Assembly: GCA_022822905.1 (NCBI GenBank)
Contig: JAJDYE010000029.1
Span: 141,528 to 205,527 of the forward strand
Reading direction: 5' to 3'
Length of the DNA: 64,000 nt
Origin: Acidimicrobiia bacterium
Lineage (GTDB): Bacteria; Actinomycetota; Acidimicrobiia; Acidimicrobiales; Bin134
Shown: in pieces, positions 1 through 8,167 of the stretch
How the letters are laid out: each line of letters begins with the position of its first letter
Numbering within the stretch: position 1 is the stretch's first letter
Position numbers and translations under genes: made by a program
The notes under the pieces: generated by a model
What the model was told of the DNA's origin: nothing
The model's input: the letters and a program-made list of their open reading frames with translations, nothing else
Databases searched by the model: none

Positions 1-1410
1 CACACTGGATTGGCCGCCCCGCAGTCCACGCCGAAGGAGGGCGGTCCCAGAGGGGAAGGCCACCATGATCACCACCGCCGAGGCCGCGTAAGTGGCGATG
101 ACCCAGATCCAGGCTCGCTGGAATCCGCCCAGCGGGTCGCCGCTGGGTGCGGAGTTGAACAGGGCGATCACCACGGCGATGCCCAGGGCGAAGCACACCT
201 GTTGAACGGTGCGGGTGGTGGCGTTGGCGATGGCGAAGCGGGGCGGCGGAACATCGCTCATGGCCGCGCTGACGAACGTGGCGATGGACAGTCCCACGCC
301 GATGCCCAAGATCACGTTGGCGGGAAGGAATACCGAGAAATAGGCCGACGACTCCCCAGCCCAAGCCAGCAGCAAAGCGTAAGACAGCCCGCACAGCACC
401 ACCCCCGAGGTCAGCAGCCATCGGTGCCCCCAGCGGTCGGCCATCCGCCCGATGGGAACCGACAGCGCTGAGGCAATGATCGGCCCCGGCGTAAGACCGA
501 GCCCAGCCTCCAGCACAGTGAGGCCCCACAGGTCTTGCAGCAGCAGCGAGCTCATCAAGAACCCGGGCACGAACCCCAACGCGTACAAGCCGAAGGAGGC
601 GGTGGCCGCCGAGAACGAGCGATAGCTGAACAGGCTCAGGTCGAGCAGCGGGTTGGGGTGCGAGCGCGACCGCCAGATCACCAACGGCAGCAGCACGACA
701 GCGATCGAGGCGAAGGCAATGATGCGCTTGTCGTCGTAGCCCCACCCCTCGCCTTGGACGATGGCCACCATCACCAACGCCAGGGCCAAAGTGCCCATAG
801 GCACCCCCACCACGTCGAGGCGGCCCTCGGTCTCTTCGTCGCGCGACTCCCGCACCAGCCGGGCGGTGGCCAAGAAAACCAGGGCGGCGATGGGCAGGTT
901 GACGTAGAAGATCCACCGCCAGCCCAGGCCGTTGATCAAGAGCGCCCCGATAGTCGGGCCGAATGCCGCTCCCAGCGCGCCCATCGCCCCCCACATCCCG
1001 ATAGCCGCCGAGCGGCGGGACACCGGGAACTCGGGCAGAACCATGGCCAGCGACGACGGCATGATCAGCGACCCGCCCAACGCCTGCACCACCCGGGCCG
1101 CGATCAACACCTCCACTTGGGGCGCTATCCCACAGAACAGCGAGCCGACGGCAAAGATGGCCAGCCCGAGATTGAATATCTTGCGCCGGCCCCGTCGGTC
1201 GGCCAAGCGCCCCGAGAGCAGCAAAAACGACCCCACTGTGATGGAGTAGCCGCTCACAATCCACGACAGCGCGGCGCTGGACGCATTCAGGGACTTCTGG
1301 ATGGAGGGAAAGGCCACGTTGACGATGGAGACGTCCACCACCACCATGAACGCCGCCGCAGTGGCCGCCCCCAGGGCCAGCCAGGAGCGGCGTTCAACCG
1401 GCTCTACCAC
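1..1410 (-). CDS. MFS drug-exporter-like transporter (DHA2 type), 3' end cut by window
   Basis: Probable 14-helix proton-driven exporter of the EmrB/QacA (DHA2) group in the cytoplasmic membrane. The minus-strand frame is open from 1410 to the window edge (470 codons). The N-terminus reads MVEPVERRSW followed by hydrophobic helix 1 with VVDVSIVNVAFPSI, the D-x-x-(I/V)-V-N-V-A-L-P-like signature of DHA2 proteins; the loop 2-3 motif GRLADRRGRRKIF matches the MFS signature G-x-L-a-D-r-x-G-r-k. A GTG at 1410 is preceded by GGAAGG with 6 nt spacing, and an in-frame stop lies just upstream, so this start is favoured. It is divergent from the amidohydrolase gene. The substrate cannot be inferred, and the last residues and stop lie outside the window. 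Confidence 0.85.
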   Translation of the reverse strand, partial: MVEPVERRSWLALGAATAAAFMVVVDVSIVNVAFPSIQKSLNASSAALSWIVSGYSITVGSFLLLSGRLADRRGRRKIFNLGLAIFAVGSLFCGIAPQVEVLIAARVVQALGGSLIMPSSLAMVLPEFPVSRRSAAIGMWGAMGALGAAFGPTIGALLINGLGWRWIFYVNLPIAALVFLATARLVRESRDEETEGRLDVVGVPMGTLALALVMVAIVQGEGWGYDDKRIIAFASIAVVLLPLVIWRSRSHPNPLLDLSLFSYRSFSAATASFGLYALGFVPGFLMSSLLLQDLWGLTVLEAGLGLTPGPIIASALSVPIGRMADRWGHRWLLTSGVVLCGLSYALLLAWAGESSAYFSVFLPANVILGIGVGLSIATFVSAAMSDVPPPRFAIANATTRTVQQVCFALGIAVVIALFNSAPSGDPLGGFQRAWIWVIATYAASAVVIMVAFPSGTALLRRGLRGGQSSV

Positions 1411-1437
1411 AGGCTGCCTTCCATCGGGGCCACGCTA
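1404..1437 (-). promoter_or_regulatory. Leaderless-type promoter and 6-codon upstream ORF before the MFS gene
   Basis: TAGCGT (1437-1432) is followed after 7 nt by ATG (1424), which opens a six-codon ORF (MEGSLW, stop TAG at 1406-1404). Its stop overlaps the GTG start of the transporter (1410), and GGAAGG inside it can act as the ribosome site for that GTG. The sequence is seen directly; transcription from here is inferred. Confidence 0.4.
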
Positions 1438-1528
1438 GTGGCCCACCTGCAAATGGACGGAGTGTCGAAATCATCGGTGTCTCGCCCCTTCACTATGCTG
1501 AGCTTCACCGCACACCCAGGGGGACGAG

Positions 1529-3226
1529 ATGATGACGTACGACACGATCATTGCCGGTGGAATGGTGATCGACGGGACCCGGGCTCAGCGGCTGCGGGCC
1601 GACGTGGGCATCAAGGACGGCAAGATCGCCAAGATTGGCCGGCTGCGGGCCTCTGATGCCGATGAGGTGCTGGACGCTGACGGGATGATCGTGGCCCCCG
1701 GCCATATCGACCTCCACACCCACTACGACGCCCAGCTCTTCTGGGATCCGTACTGCACATTGTCGGGCTGGCACGGGGTGACGTCGATAGTCATCGGCAA
1801 CTGCGGTTTCGGGTTCGCCCCGGTGGCCCCCAAGGACCGGGAACGGGCCATGCTGACCATGACCCGCACCGAGGCCATTCCCTTCGACGCCATGGCCGCG
1901 GGCATGCCTTGGGACTGGGTCACCTATCCCGAGTTCTTGGATGCGGTAGACCGCACCCCAAAGGCGGTCAACATGCGGAGTTTCTTCCCGCTGAACCCCG
2001 CGCTCAACTGGGTACTGGGCTACGAGCGGGCCAAGGCCGGCGAGATGCCCACCGACGAGGAGCACGCCCAGCTCCGGGCGCTGCTGCACGAGGCCATGGA
2101 CGTTGGCGCCGGCGGCTGGTCAGTGCAGCGGCTGCGAGACTCCAACGTCCAGCGCGACCACGACGGCAACCCAATGAATACCGACGTGATGCCCAACGAG
2201 ACGCTGTTCCAACTGGCTGAGGTTCTGGCCGAGCGCAATCAGGGGTTCATCCAGGCCACCTTCGCCCCCGACCCCGCCGACGAGACCCGCACCGAGCACC
2301 GCCGCACCTATGAGCGCCTGGCCGACATCAGCGGCCGCCCGGTGCTGTTCAACGTGATCACCCCCAACGCTCAGCGCCCCGAGCAGCACCTCAAGCAGAT
2401 CGAGTGGGTGGAGAACTGCCGGCTGCGGGGCCTGCCGATCTACGGCCAGGCTGTGACCACTGACGTGGGACTGGCCTTCACCTTCGAGGAATGGAATCTC
2501 TGGGACGACATGGAGGCGTGGCGGGAGGCCACGCTGGGCACGGTTGAGGAGCGCCGGGCCAAGCTGGCCGACCCCGCCCGCCGTCCGGCGTTGCGGGAAT
2601 CCGAGTCGATTGCCGTCACCTGCCCGATCGCCGACATCGTGCTATTGGAGACCGCCAACCCGCAGTACCAGCGCTACGCCGAGACCCGGGTGGGCGACAT
2701 CGCCGCCGATCTGGGAGTCCACCCGGTGGACGCCATGCTCGACATCGCGGTGGCCGACAACCTGGCCGCCACGTTCTACGCCAGCGGCTCGTTCAACAAC
2801 CCGGACCACCTGGTCGACCTGTTGAACTACCAGTGGGCGCTGCCCGGCGTGTCCGACGGTGGAGCCCACACCCGCTTCCTCACCGCCGGCCGGTGGCCCA
2901 CCGAGTTGCTCATCAATGGCGTGCGCGACCGGGAGATCATCTCGCTGGAGGACGCCCACTGGCGCATGGCCGGGCTTCCTGCCCAGTGCGCCGGGTTCAC
3001 CGACCGGGGAACCCTGACGCCGGGCCAGGCCGCCGATGTGATCGTGTACAACCTCGACAGCCTGGCCATCGGCCCGAGCGAGAAGGTCCACGACATGCCC
3101 GCCGGCGAGTGGCGCCGAGTGCAGCGGGCCTCGGGCTACCACTACGTGCTGGTCAACGGCGAGGTCACCATCCAAGAAGACAAGGAAACCGGCACCTCCC
3201 CCGGCCGCCTCCTGCGCGAGCAGTAA
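1529..3226 (+). CDS. Amidohydrolase family protein, N-acyl-D-amino-acid deacylase-like
   Basis: Metal-dependent hydrolase of the amidohydrolase superfamily (Amidohydro_3), close to D-aminoacylases and related N-acyl-amino-acid or dihydropyrimidinase-like enzymes; cytoplasmic. It has 565 residues, a usual length. The metal motif H-x-H is at residues 63-65 (APGHIDLHTHYDAQ), followed by the family block GVTSIVIGNCGFGFAP. The late catalytic aspartate lies in GVSDGGAH (about residue 445), and a C-terminal beta-domain with GQAADVIVYN completes the fold. ATG at 1529 or 1532 follows a GGGGGACGAG ribosome site; a TATGCT box (about 1494) may be the -10. Divergent from the MFS exporter. The exact substrate is unknown. 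Confidence 0.9.
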   Translation: MMTYDTIIAGGMVIDGTRAQRLRADVGIKDGKIAKIGRLRASDADEVLDADGMIVAPGHIDLHTHYDAQLFWDPYCTLSGWHGVTSIVIGNCGFGFAPVAPKDRERAMLTMTRTEAIPFDAMAAGMPWDWVTYPEFLDAVDRTPKAVNMRSFFPLNPALNWVLGYERAKAGEMPTDEEHAQLRALLHEAMDVGAGGWSVQRLRDSNVQRDHDGNPMNTDVMPNETLFQLAEVLAERNQGFIQATFAPDPADETRTEHRRTYERLADISGRPVLFNVITPNAQRPEQHLKQIEWVENCRLRGLPIYGQAVTTDVGLAFTFEEWNLWDDMEAWREATLGTVEERRAKLADPARRPALRESESIAVTCPIADIVLLETANPQYQRYAETRVGDIAADLGVHPVDAMLDIAVADNLAATFYASGSFNNPDHLVDLLNYQWALPGVSDGGAHTRFLTAGRWPTELLINGVRDREIISLEDAHWRMAGLPAQCAGFTDRGTLTPGQAADVIVYNLDSLAIGPSEKVHDMPAGEWRRVQRASGYHYVLVNGEVTIQEDKETGTSPGRLLREQ

Positions 3227-3289
3227 TTGACTGAGATTTACTGACAATATTGAAAACGTCAGTTTTCCAAGTAGGGTTCAGACGCGCCG

Positions 3290-3350
3290 CGGGTCCCCGT
3301 CCGGCGCCTACGGGCAAAAATGCTCTGACCACCGCCGGATCGGGGACCCG
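3290..3350. terminator. Long hairpin between convergent genes, likely bidirectional terminator
   Basis: Arm CGGGTCCCCGTCCGGCG (3290-3306) pairs with CGCCGGATCGGGGACCCG (3333-3350) with a single bulged base; the loop is about 26 nt. It lies between the convergent amidohydrolase and rsfS genes. No strong U-run follows on either strand. A smaller hairpin, GAAAAC-GTCA-GTTTTC, precedes it at 3252-3267. Confidence 0.6.
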
Positions 3351-3372
3351 TGGCCACTGTATCGGGTTGCCG

Positions 3373-3753
3373 TTACGACGACAACGGATTTGGCGTCAAG
3401 GTGGGGCAGTCTTTCCATAGGAGGTCGAGGGCGTAGTAGTCGCGGGCTGAGGCGGTGAAAATGTGGACCACGAAGTCGCCGTAGTCCATCAGCACCCACT
3501 CGTAATCCGACAGTCCCTCGATGCAGATGGGCTTGGGGCCGCCACCGAGATCCACTGCTTCCTCGATCCGCTCGGCCAGCGCCCGCACGGCCCGGGTGTT
3601 GGCACCGCTAGTGATCACGAAGTGATCGGTGATTACCAGTACGTCGCCCACATCAATGATGACTGTGTCAGCGCCGGGACCTTCTTCCGCCGCGGCCGCT
3701 GCGGCCTTTACCCAATCCCACACGACCGCTTTGTCAGCGGTGCTGACGCTCAT
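3373..3753 (-). CDS. rsfS: Ribosome silencing factor RsfS
   Basis: RsfS (YbeB/DUF143/Iojap family) binds ribosomal protein L14 and blocks joining of the subunits during starvation. The 126-residue protein has the family core: VIIDVGDVLVITDHFVITSG (about residues 30-50), ANTRAVRALAERIEE, then GLSDYEWVLMDYGDFVVHIF (about 85-104), ending with a tyrosine/leucine-rich tail (YYALDLLWKDCP). It is the last gene of the nadD-lytR_C-rsfS set, a common actinobacterial order, and starts 72 bp after the preceding stop. An alanine- and glutamate-rich insert near residues 18-26 is local variation. Confidence 0.95.
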   Translation of the reverse strand: MSVSTADKAVVWDWVKAAAAAAEEGPGADTVIIDVGDVLVITDHFVITSGANTRAVRALAERIEEAVDLGGGPKPICIEGLSDYEWVLMDYGDFVVHIFTASARDYYALDLLWKDCPTLTPNPLSS

Positions 3754-3825
3754 GTGGCGATCACGTCATTGTCCGCAATTGTCGTGGGGCGGGCTTTGCG
3801 CTCATGCAGGCATCACGCTCTCACT

Positions 3826-4995
3826 CTAACCATCTCCCGTCAGCAGATGGGAGAAATCTGCGCCGAAGGTCACCGTGATATCAGCGGAGGCATTGGGCAG
3901 CTCTTCGGCGATGGCCGATCCGGTGCCCAAGGCGTCTCGGTAAGCCTCGGCGTGGGCGGCGAAGCCAACATCGTGATAGGCGACTTTGGTGGTTTCCCAT
4001 CCGAACTCCGCGGCATTTCCGATCCGCGTGATCTGCGCACCGGCCCGGCTGAGCTCTCGGGCCGCAGTCTTGGTGAGCTCAAGGTCTCCGACGCCGTTGA
4101 GCAGCCGAACTCTGGGCAAGCTCCCGCTCGAAGCCGAGATGGGAAACGGGATGACCTCCCTCACCTGCCTGCCAACCCGCTCCGGATTCACTACCACTGC
4201 CCCACTGTCATCGACCCCCCCGATGATCGTGCTCATGAACACCTCACCCGCAGCGAGGGCCCGCCCGAATCGGCCCATCCCTCGATCAGTCTCGCCAGGA
4301 ATGACGTTGGGCGCGGTCGACTCCCCTACCTGCCTCAGCCAACCCCCCCAGAACGACAGGTGACGAGACAAGGCATCGAACGGCGACTCGCCCGGACTGC
4401 GCCCTGCCAAATAAGGCCCGACATCGGCTGCGGCCAAGTTCACCAGTCCGGCCCCGAACCGGGTCTCCCCATCAGGCCCAACGAGCGGAACAGCACTGAT
4501 GAAGGCAATAGGCTCCACCGCCGACACCAACGCCGCCCAGCTGCCATCGTCCACCACCTGCGTCTCGCCAGGACGGACATCTAACAACTCGGCAATCGAG
4601 TCGGCTACTCCCGCGCTGGCCGACTCGACCCAGAGTTCGCTTATCGACCCTCCAGAGGTCAACGTCTCAGGGGGAATGAACAGAACCGCCCCTTCGACTC
4701 TGGGGTCAGTCAGCGCCAGCAGTGTGACCCCGTGGAGAAGTTCGCCGTTGGCATGGATCAATAGCAGCGTGGGCGTGGGGTCTACAAAAGCCTCGTATCC
4801 GGGGGCGGCGGGATCGACCGGGGTATTCACCTCCGTGCCGTCGCTGCTGCTGGAAATGGCCGACCACCCCAGCCACACCAGCAGCGGCACCGCGGCGGCT
4901 AGACCCAACACCAGCAGCGGCCAGCCCCAGCGCCACCAGCGTGGCGACCCCTTCCTCGGCGCCGCGCCACCGGCGCCTGGCGTGGAATCACCCAT
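3826..4995 (-). CDS. Membrane-anchored LytR C-terminal domain protein
   Basis: One N-terminal membrane segment (about residues 24-44, after a basic WWRWGW stretch) puts most of the 389 residues outside the membrane. The middle (HANGELLHGVTLLAL, VEGAVLFIPPET) resembles a divergent LytR-CpsA-Psr domain, the family that transfers wall glycopolymers to peptidoglycan. The C-terminal part (RVRLLNGVGDLELTKTAA and ITRIGNAAEFGWETTKV) matches the LytR_C domain. The arginine residues typical of active LCP phosphotransferases are not obvious, so catalysis is doubtful. The start overlaps the end of nadD by 8 bp, implying translational coupling. Role in wall assembly is inferred from the family and from this usual position between nadD and rsfS. 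Confidence 0.75.
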   Translation of the reverse strand: MGDSTPGAGGAAPRKGSPRWWRWGWPLLVLGLAAAVPLLVWLGWSAISSSSDGTEVNTPVDPAAPGYEAFVDPTPTLLLIHANGELLHGVTLLALTDPRVEGAVLFIPPETLTSGGSISELWVESASAGVADSIAELLDVRPGETQVVDDGSWAALVSAVEPIAFISAVPLVGPDGETRFGAGLVNLAAADVGPYLAGRSPGESPFDALSRHLSFWGGWLRQVGESTAPNVIPGETDRGMGRFGRALAAGEVFMSTIIGGVDDSGAVVVNPERVGRQVREVIPFPISASSGSLPRVRLLNGVGDLELTKTAARELSRAGAQITRIGNAAEFGWETTKVAYHDVGFAAHAEAYRDALGTGSAIAEELPNASADITVTFGADFSHLLTGDG

Positions 4996-5560
4996 ACAGC
5001 CTCTTTTGGCGGCAGTAGGCCAGCGCCGCGGGAGGGACCAGGCCGTCGAGCGGCTGGCCGGCGTCAGCCCACGCCCGCACCTGAGTGCTGGACAAGTCGA
5101 CCAGCGGACAGTCCACCACCCGGTGGGCTACCGGCGGGCGCTCCCCCATAGCACCAGGCCGGTCCACTACCACCACTTCGGCCATCTCGGCCATCTCCTC
5201 ATAACGGTGCCAAGTGTCCAGGCCTCCGGCGGCGTCGCTGCCCAGAATGAGGAACAGGGAGCCATCGGGGTCGGCGGCCCGGTAGGCCTCCAGAGTGTCC
5301 ACCGTGTAGGTAAGCCCACCCCGGTCGATCTCCACCGATGAGGCCGCCACCCCGTCAATGCCCTCAACCGCAGCCTCCACCATGGCCAGTCGATCCTGAG
5401 CGGGACTGAGCTGGGGTCGGTCCAGCTTTTGCCACGGCTCGTGAGCTACCACCAGATCAACCCGATCGAGCTCTAGCGCTGCCCGCACCCGAACGGCAAC
5501 CGCGATGTGACCGACATGTACGGGGTCGAACGTGCCCCCGAAAATCCCGATGTGGCTCAC
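4988..5560 (-). CDS. nadD: Nicotinate-nucleotide adenylyltransferase
   Basis: Makes deamido-NAD from nicotinate mononucleotide and ATP in NAD synthesis; cytoplasmic. The 190-residue protein starts with IGIFGGTFDPVHVGH, the nucleotidyltransferase GxFDPxHxGH signature, and ends with the second ATP-binding element LSSTQVRAWADAGQPL (usual ISSTxIR). Its length is normal. The GTG start at 5560 sits 7 nt after a TACACT box, so the transcript is probably leaderless. First gene of the nadD-lytR_C-rsfS operon and divergent from the sigma-factor gene. Confidence 0.95.
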   Translation of the reverse strand: MSHIGIFGGTFDPVHVGHIAVAVRVRAALELDRVDLVVAHEPWQKLDRPQLSPAQDRLAMVEAAVEGIDGVAASSVEIDRGGLTYTVDTLEAYRAADPDGSLFLILGSDAAGGLDTWHRYEEMAEMAEVVVVDRPGAMGERPPVAHRVVDCPLVDLSSTQVRAWADAGQPLDGLVPPAALAYCRQKRLYG

Positions 5561-5567
5561 AGTTTGC

Positions 5568-5573
5568 AGTGTA
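5568..5573 (-). promoter_or_regulatory. -10 box of leaderless nadD transcript
   Basis: TACACT (5573-5568) is 7 nt from the GTG start of nadD, the TANNNT-N6/7-RTG layout of actinobacterial leaderless genes. No clear -35 box. Confidence 0.55.
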
Positions 5574-5744
5574 CGAAACCTAGGGCCAGTTCCTTGTTAC
5601 CCCCCGAGCAGCCGCGAGCCGAATAATTCGTGCGGGCATCAGTGCAACCCAACGGTAATTTCGCGAGTCAATAGTGAAAGGCAACCGGGAACAAATGAGG
5701 GGGCAAATCGGTTGCAGTTCATGAAGACAACAAGACAGGAAAAA

Positions 5745-6578
5745 ATGGACGATTCAACAGGCCAATACCTCAACGCAATCGGCTTGGTGCCGCTCCTCAC
5801 CAAAGAAGACGAAGTAAGGCTTGCCCAAACAATCGAGCAGGGCCGCGAGGCTCAGGCTCGATTGGACGCCGGAGAAAGCAATCCCCGGCTGCACACCCAA
5901 GTGCGGGAAGCAGCCAAGGCCAAGGAACGCTTCATTCGAGCCAACCTTCGCTTGGTGGTGAGCGTGGCCAAGAAATACCCCCTGCCCACCGGCATGGAGC
6001 TGCTCGACCTGGTCCAAGAGGGAAACCTGGGCCTAGACCGGGCAGTGGAGAAATTCGACTGGCGCAAGGGGTTCAAGTTCTCCACCTACGCCACGTTCTG
6101 GATCCGCCAGTCCATCGGCCGGGCCCTCGATCAGAAGGCCAATCTGATCCGGCTGCCCGGAGAGCGGGCCGCCAGCCTGCGGGCTGCGGTGCGCCAAGCC
6201 ACTGGGGGTGGTGAAGAGCTGGACTCAGAGCACGCCCTGCTCCATCGGCTCACCTCGCTCACATCGTTGAACACAACGGTGGGCGACAACAACAACAGCG
6301 AACTTATGGACCTTCAGCCCGATGGCGGTCCAGGCCCCGAAGACCTAGTGCTGGCCGCTGACCGGACCGAAACCCTGGCTGAGCTGCTCGGCACACTGGA
6401 CGACCGGTCTCGCTTCGCCCTGGAAATGCGCTACGGGCTCATCGACGGCCAAAGGCACAGCTACCGGGAGATCGGCGAGGTCCTCGGACTCACCTCGGAG
6501 GCGATACGCCGCATCATCGGGCGATCGCTGGACATGGTGCGGGACCGAGCCGAGCTATTGGACATCGACGCCGCTTAG
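5745..6578 (+). CDS. RNA polymerase sigma-70 family factor (group 2/3)
   Basis: Promoter-recognition subunit of RNA polymerase. From ATG 5745 the protein is 277 residues, too short for a primary sigma factor. It carries region 1.2 (GQYLNAIG, LTKEDEVRLAQTIEQG), region 2 (RFIRANLRLVVSVAKKY, LLDLVQEGNLGL, FKFSTYATFWIRQSIGRAL) and region 4 with its helix-turn-helix (SYREIGEVLGLTSEAIRRI). Region 3 is shortened and diverged after IRLPGER. AGGA lies 4 nt before ATG 5745; ATG 5721 would add 8 residues (MKTTRQEK) and is possible. The target regulon is unknown; the neighbours do not reveal an anti-sigma factor. Confidence 0.9.
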   Translation: MDDSTGQYLNAIGLVPLLTKEDEVRLAQTIEQGREAQARLDAGESNPRLHTQVREAAKAKERFIRANLRLVVSVAKKYPLPTGMELLDLVQEGNLGLDRAVEKFDWRKGFKFSTYATFWIRQSIGRALDQKANLIRLPGERAASLRAAVRQATGGGEELDSEHALLHRLTSLTSLNTTVGDNNNSELMDLQPDGGPGPEDLVLAADRTETLAELLGTLDDRSRFALEMRYGLIDGQRHSYREIGEVLGLTSEAIRRIIGRSLDMVRDRAELLDIDAA

Positions 6579-6635
6579 GGGTCCGTCTGTCTAATTGGTT
6601 TTGCCCCATGGGCGGCGACAGGCGACGATTTTGCT

Positions 6636-8009
6636 ATGAGTTCGGCCCCAGTCGAGGCGGCAGGCATGCCTAGGACCGCTTGGCATCCCGCGTCCTGGCG
6701 CGACCGACCCGCGGCCCAACAGCCGCAGTGGCCCGACCAGGCCTCGTTGGACCAGGTTCGCAAGACCCTTGCCGGCCTGCCCCCTCTGGTCTTCGCCGGA
6801 GAGGCCCGCCAGCTCCAAGCCCAACTCGCAGAGGCCGCCGCGGGCCGGGCATTCGTGCTCCAGGCTGGGGACTGCGCCGAGTCGTTCGACGACATGAGCG
6901 CCGACAACATCCGCGACAAGCTGAAGGTCATCTTGCAGATGGCGGTGGTGCTGGCCTTCTCCGCCGGCGTGCCCACGGTGAAAATCGGCCGGATCGCCGG
7001 CCAGTTCGCCAAGCCCCGTTCGTCTTCCACCGAGGTGGTGGACGACGTGGAGCTGCCCTCCTTCCGAGGGCACATGGTGAACGATGCCAGCTTCTCCGAG
7101 GATTCTCGCGCTGCTGACGCCGAGCGCCTGGTGAGGGCCTACCACCAGTCGGCCTCCACACTCAATCTGTTGCGGGCGTTCACCAAGGGGGGTTACGCCG
7201 ATCTCCGCCAGGTACACATGTGGAATCAGGAGTTCATTGCCGCCAGCCCTGAAGGGCGGCGCTACGAGCGGGTGGCCGACGGCATCGACTCCGCCCTGCG
7301 ATTCATGGCCGCCTGCGGGGTATCCACCGATGCGCCGGAGCTGCACCAGGTTGACTTCTACACCAGCCACGAGGCGCTGGTGCTGGACTACGAGGAGGCC
7401 CTCACCCGGGAAGACTCCATCACCGGCCAGTGGTACGACTGCTCGGCCCACATGCTGTGGATCGGCGAGCGGACTCGCCAGCTCGACGGCGCCCATGTGG
7501 AGTTCATGCGGGGCATCAAGAACCCGCTGGGTTGCAAGCTCGGGCCCACCACATCGCCGGCTGAGGTTCTCGAGCTGTGCGAGGTTCTCAACCCGGATCG
7601 CATACCCGGCCGACTCACCCTCATCAGCCGCATGGGCGCCAAAAAGGTGTCCGATGTGCTGCCTCCGCTGTTGGCTGCGGTGCGCGATGCCGGCCACCCG
7701 GTGCTATGGGAATGCGATCCCATGCACGGCAACACCTACACCACCGCCGGCGGGCGCAAGACCCGTCACTTCGAGGACGTGATGGCCGAGATCGACCGCT
7801 ACTTCACCGCCCATGCCGAGGCTGGCACCTGGCCGGGTGGCATCCATGTGGAGATCACCGGGGATGACGTGACCGAATGCGTGGGCGGGGCCGAGGCCAT
7901 CAGCGACGACGACTTGGAACTCCGTTACGAGACCATGTGCGATCCCCGGCTCAACGGCCCTCAGAGCCTCGAATTGGCCTTCCGACTGGCCGAGCGGCTC
8001 AGCGACTGA
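6636..8009 (+). CDS. aroG: Class II 3-deoxy-7-phosphoheptulonate (DAHP) synthase
   Basis: First step of the shikimate pathway: phosphoenolpyruvate plus erythrose 4-phosphate to DAHP; cytoplasmic, metal dependent. The 457-residue length and sequence match the plant/actinobacterial type II enzymes (about 460 residues in Mycobacterium), not the E. coli AroFGH type. Characteristic blocks are RAFVLQAGDCAESFDD (about 70-85), GRIAGQFAKPRS, HMLWIGERTRQLDGAHVEF, the PEP-binding KLGPTTSP and the metal-site WECDPMHGN. Monocistronic as far as can be seen: about 150 bp separates it from the sulfite reductase gene. Confidence 0.96.
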   Translation: MSSAPVEAAGMPRTAWHPASWRDRPAAQQPQWPDQASLDQVRKTLAGLPPLVFAGEARQLQAQLAEAAAGRAFVLQAGDCAESFDDMSADNIRDKLKVILQMAVVLAFSAGVPTVKIGRIAGQFAKPRSSSTEVVDDVELPSFRGHMVNDASFSEDSRAADAERLVRAYHQSASTLNLLRAFTKGGYADLRQVHMWNQEFIAASPEGRRYERVADGIDSALRFMAACGVSTDAPELHQVDFYTSHEALVLDYEEALTREDSITGQWYDCSAHMLWIGERTRQLDGAHVEFMRGIKNPLGCKLGPTTSPAEVLELCEVLNPDRIPGRLTLISRMGAKKVSDVLPPLLAAVRDAGHPVLWECDPMHGNTYTTAGGRKTRHFEDVMAEIDRYFTAHAEAGTWPGGIHVEITGDDVTECVGGAEAISDDDLELRYETMCDPRLNGPQSLELAFRLAERLSD

Positions 8010-8042
8010 CGCGGCGACAATTTCCTTTTTCGGATAAATCAG

Positions 8043-8064
8043 ATCAAATCACTCGGGATTTGAT
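8043..8064. terminator. Hairpin after the DAHP synthase gene
   Basis: ATCAAATC (8043-8050) and GATTTGAT (8057-8064) form an 8-bp stem around a 6-nt loop, followed by TTC. Its position 33 bp past the stop suits a weak intrinsic terminator; it could also be an operator for the sulfur genes. Confidence 0.45.
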
Positions 8065-8090
8065 TTCAGGCCGCTACCCTGATAAACAAC

Positions 8091-8117
8091 TAATCGGATC
8101 AAAGTAGTCCGATTTAG
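8091..8117. promoter_or_regulatory. Inverted repeat upstream of sulfur assimilation genes
   Basis: AATCGGA (8092-8098) is repeated inverted as TCCGATT (8108-8114) around a 9-bp spacer; with one bulged base the match extends to ACTAA/TTAGT. It lies about 50 bp before the sulfite reductase start, a plausible operator. The regulator is unknown. Confidence 0.4.
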
Positions 8118-8167
8118 TTCCCCGCCTGAACCCCACCCAAATCCCATACACCGAAGAAGAGAGCCCG

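Noticed and set aside
10..1656. Long plus-strand frames at the left edge rich in His, Arg, Gly and Gln
   Set aside because: Composition is typical of antisense frames in high-GC DNA; the minus strand encodes a clear MFS transporter.
8041..8167. Riboswitch upstream of the sulfite reductase
   Set aside because: Two short palindromes only; no recognisable SAM, cobalamin or molybdenum aptamer core could be traced.
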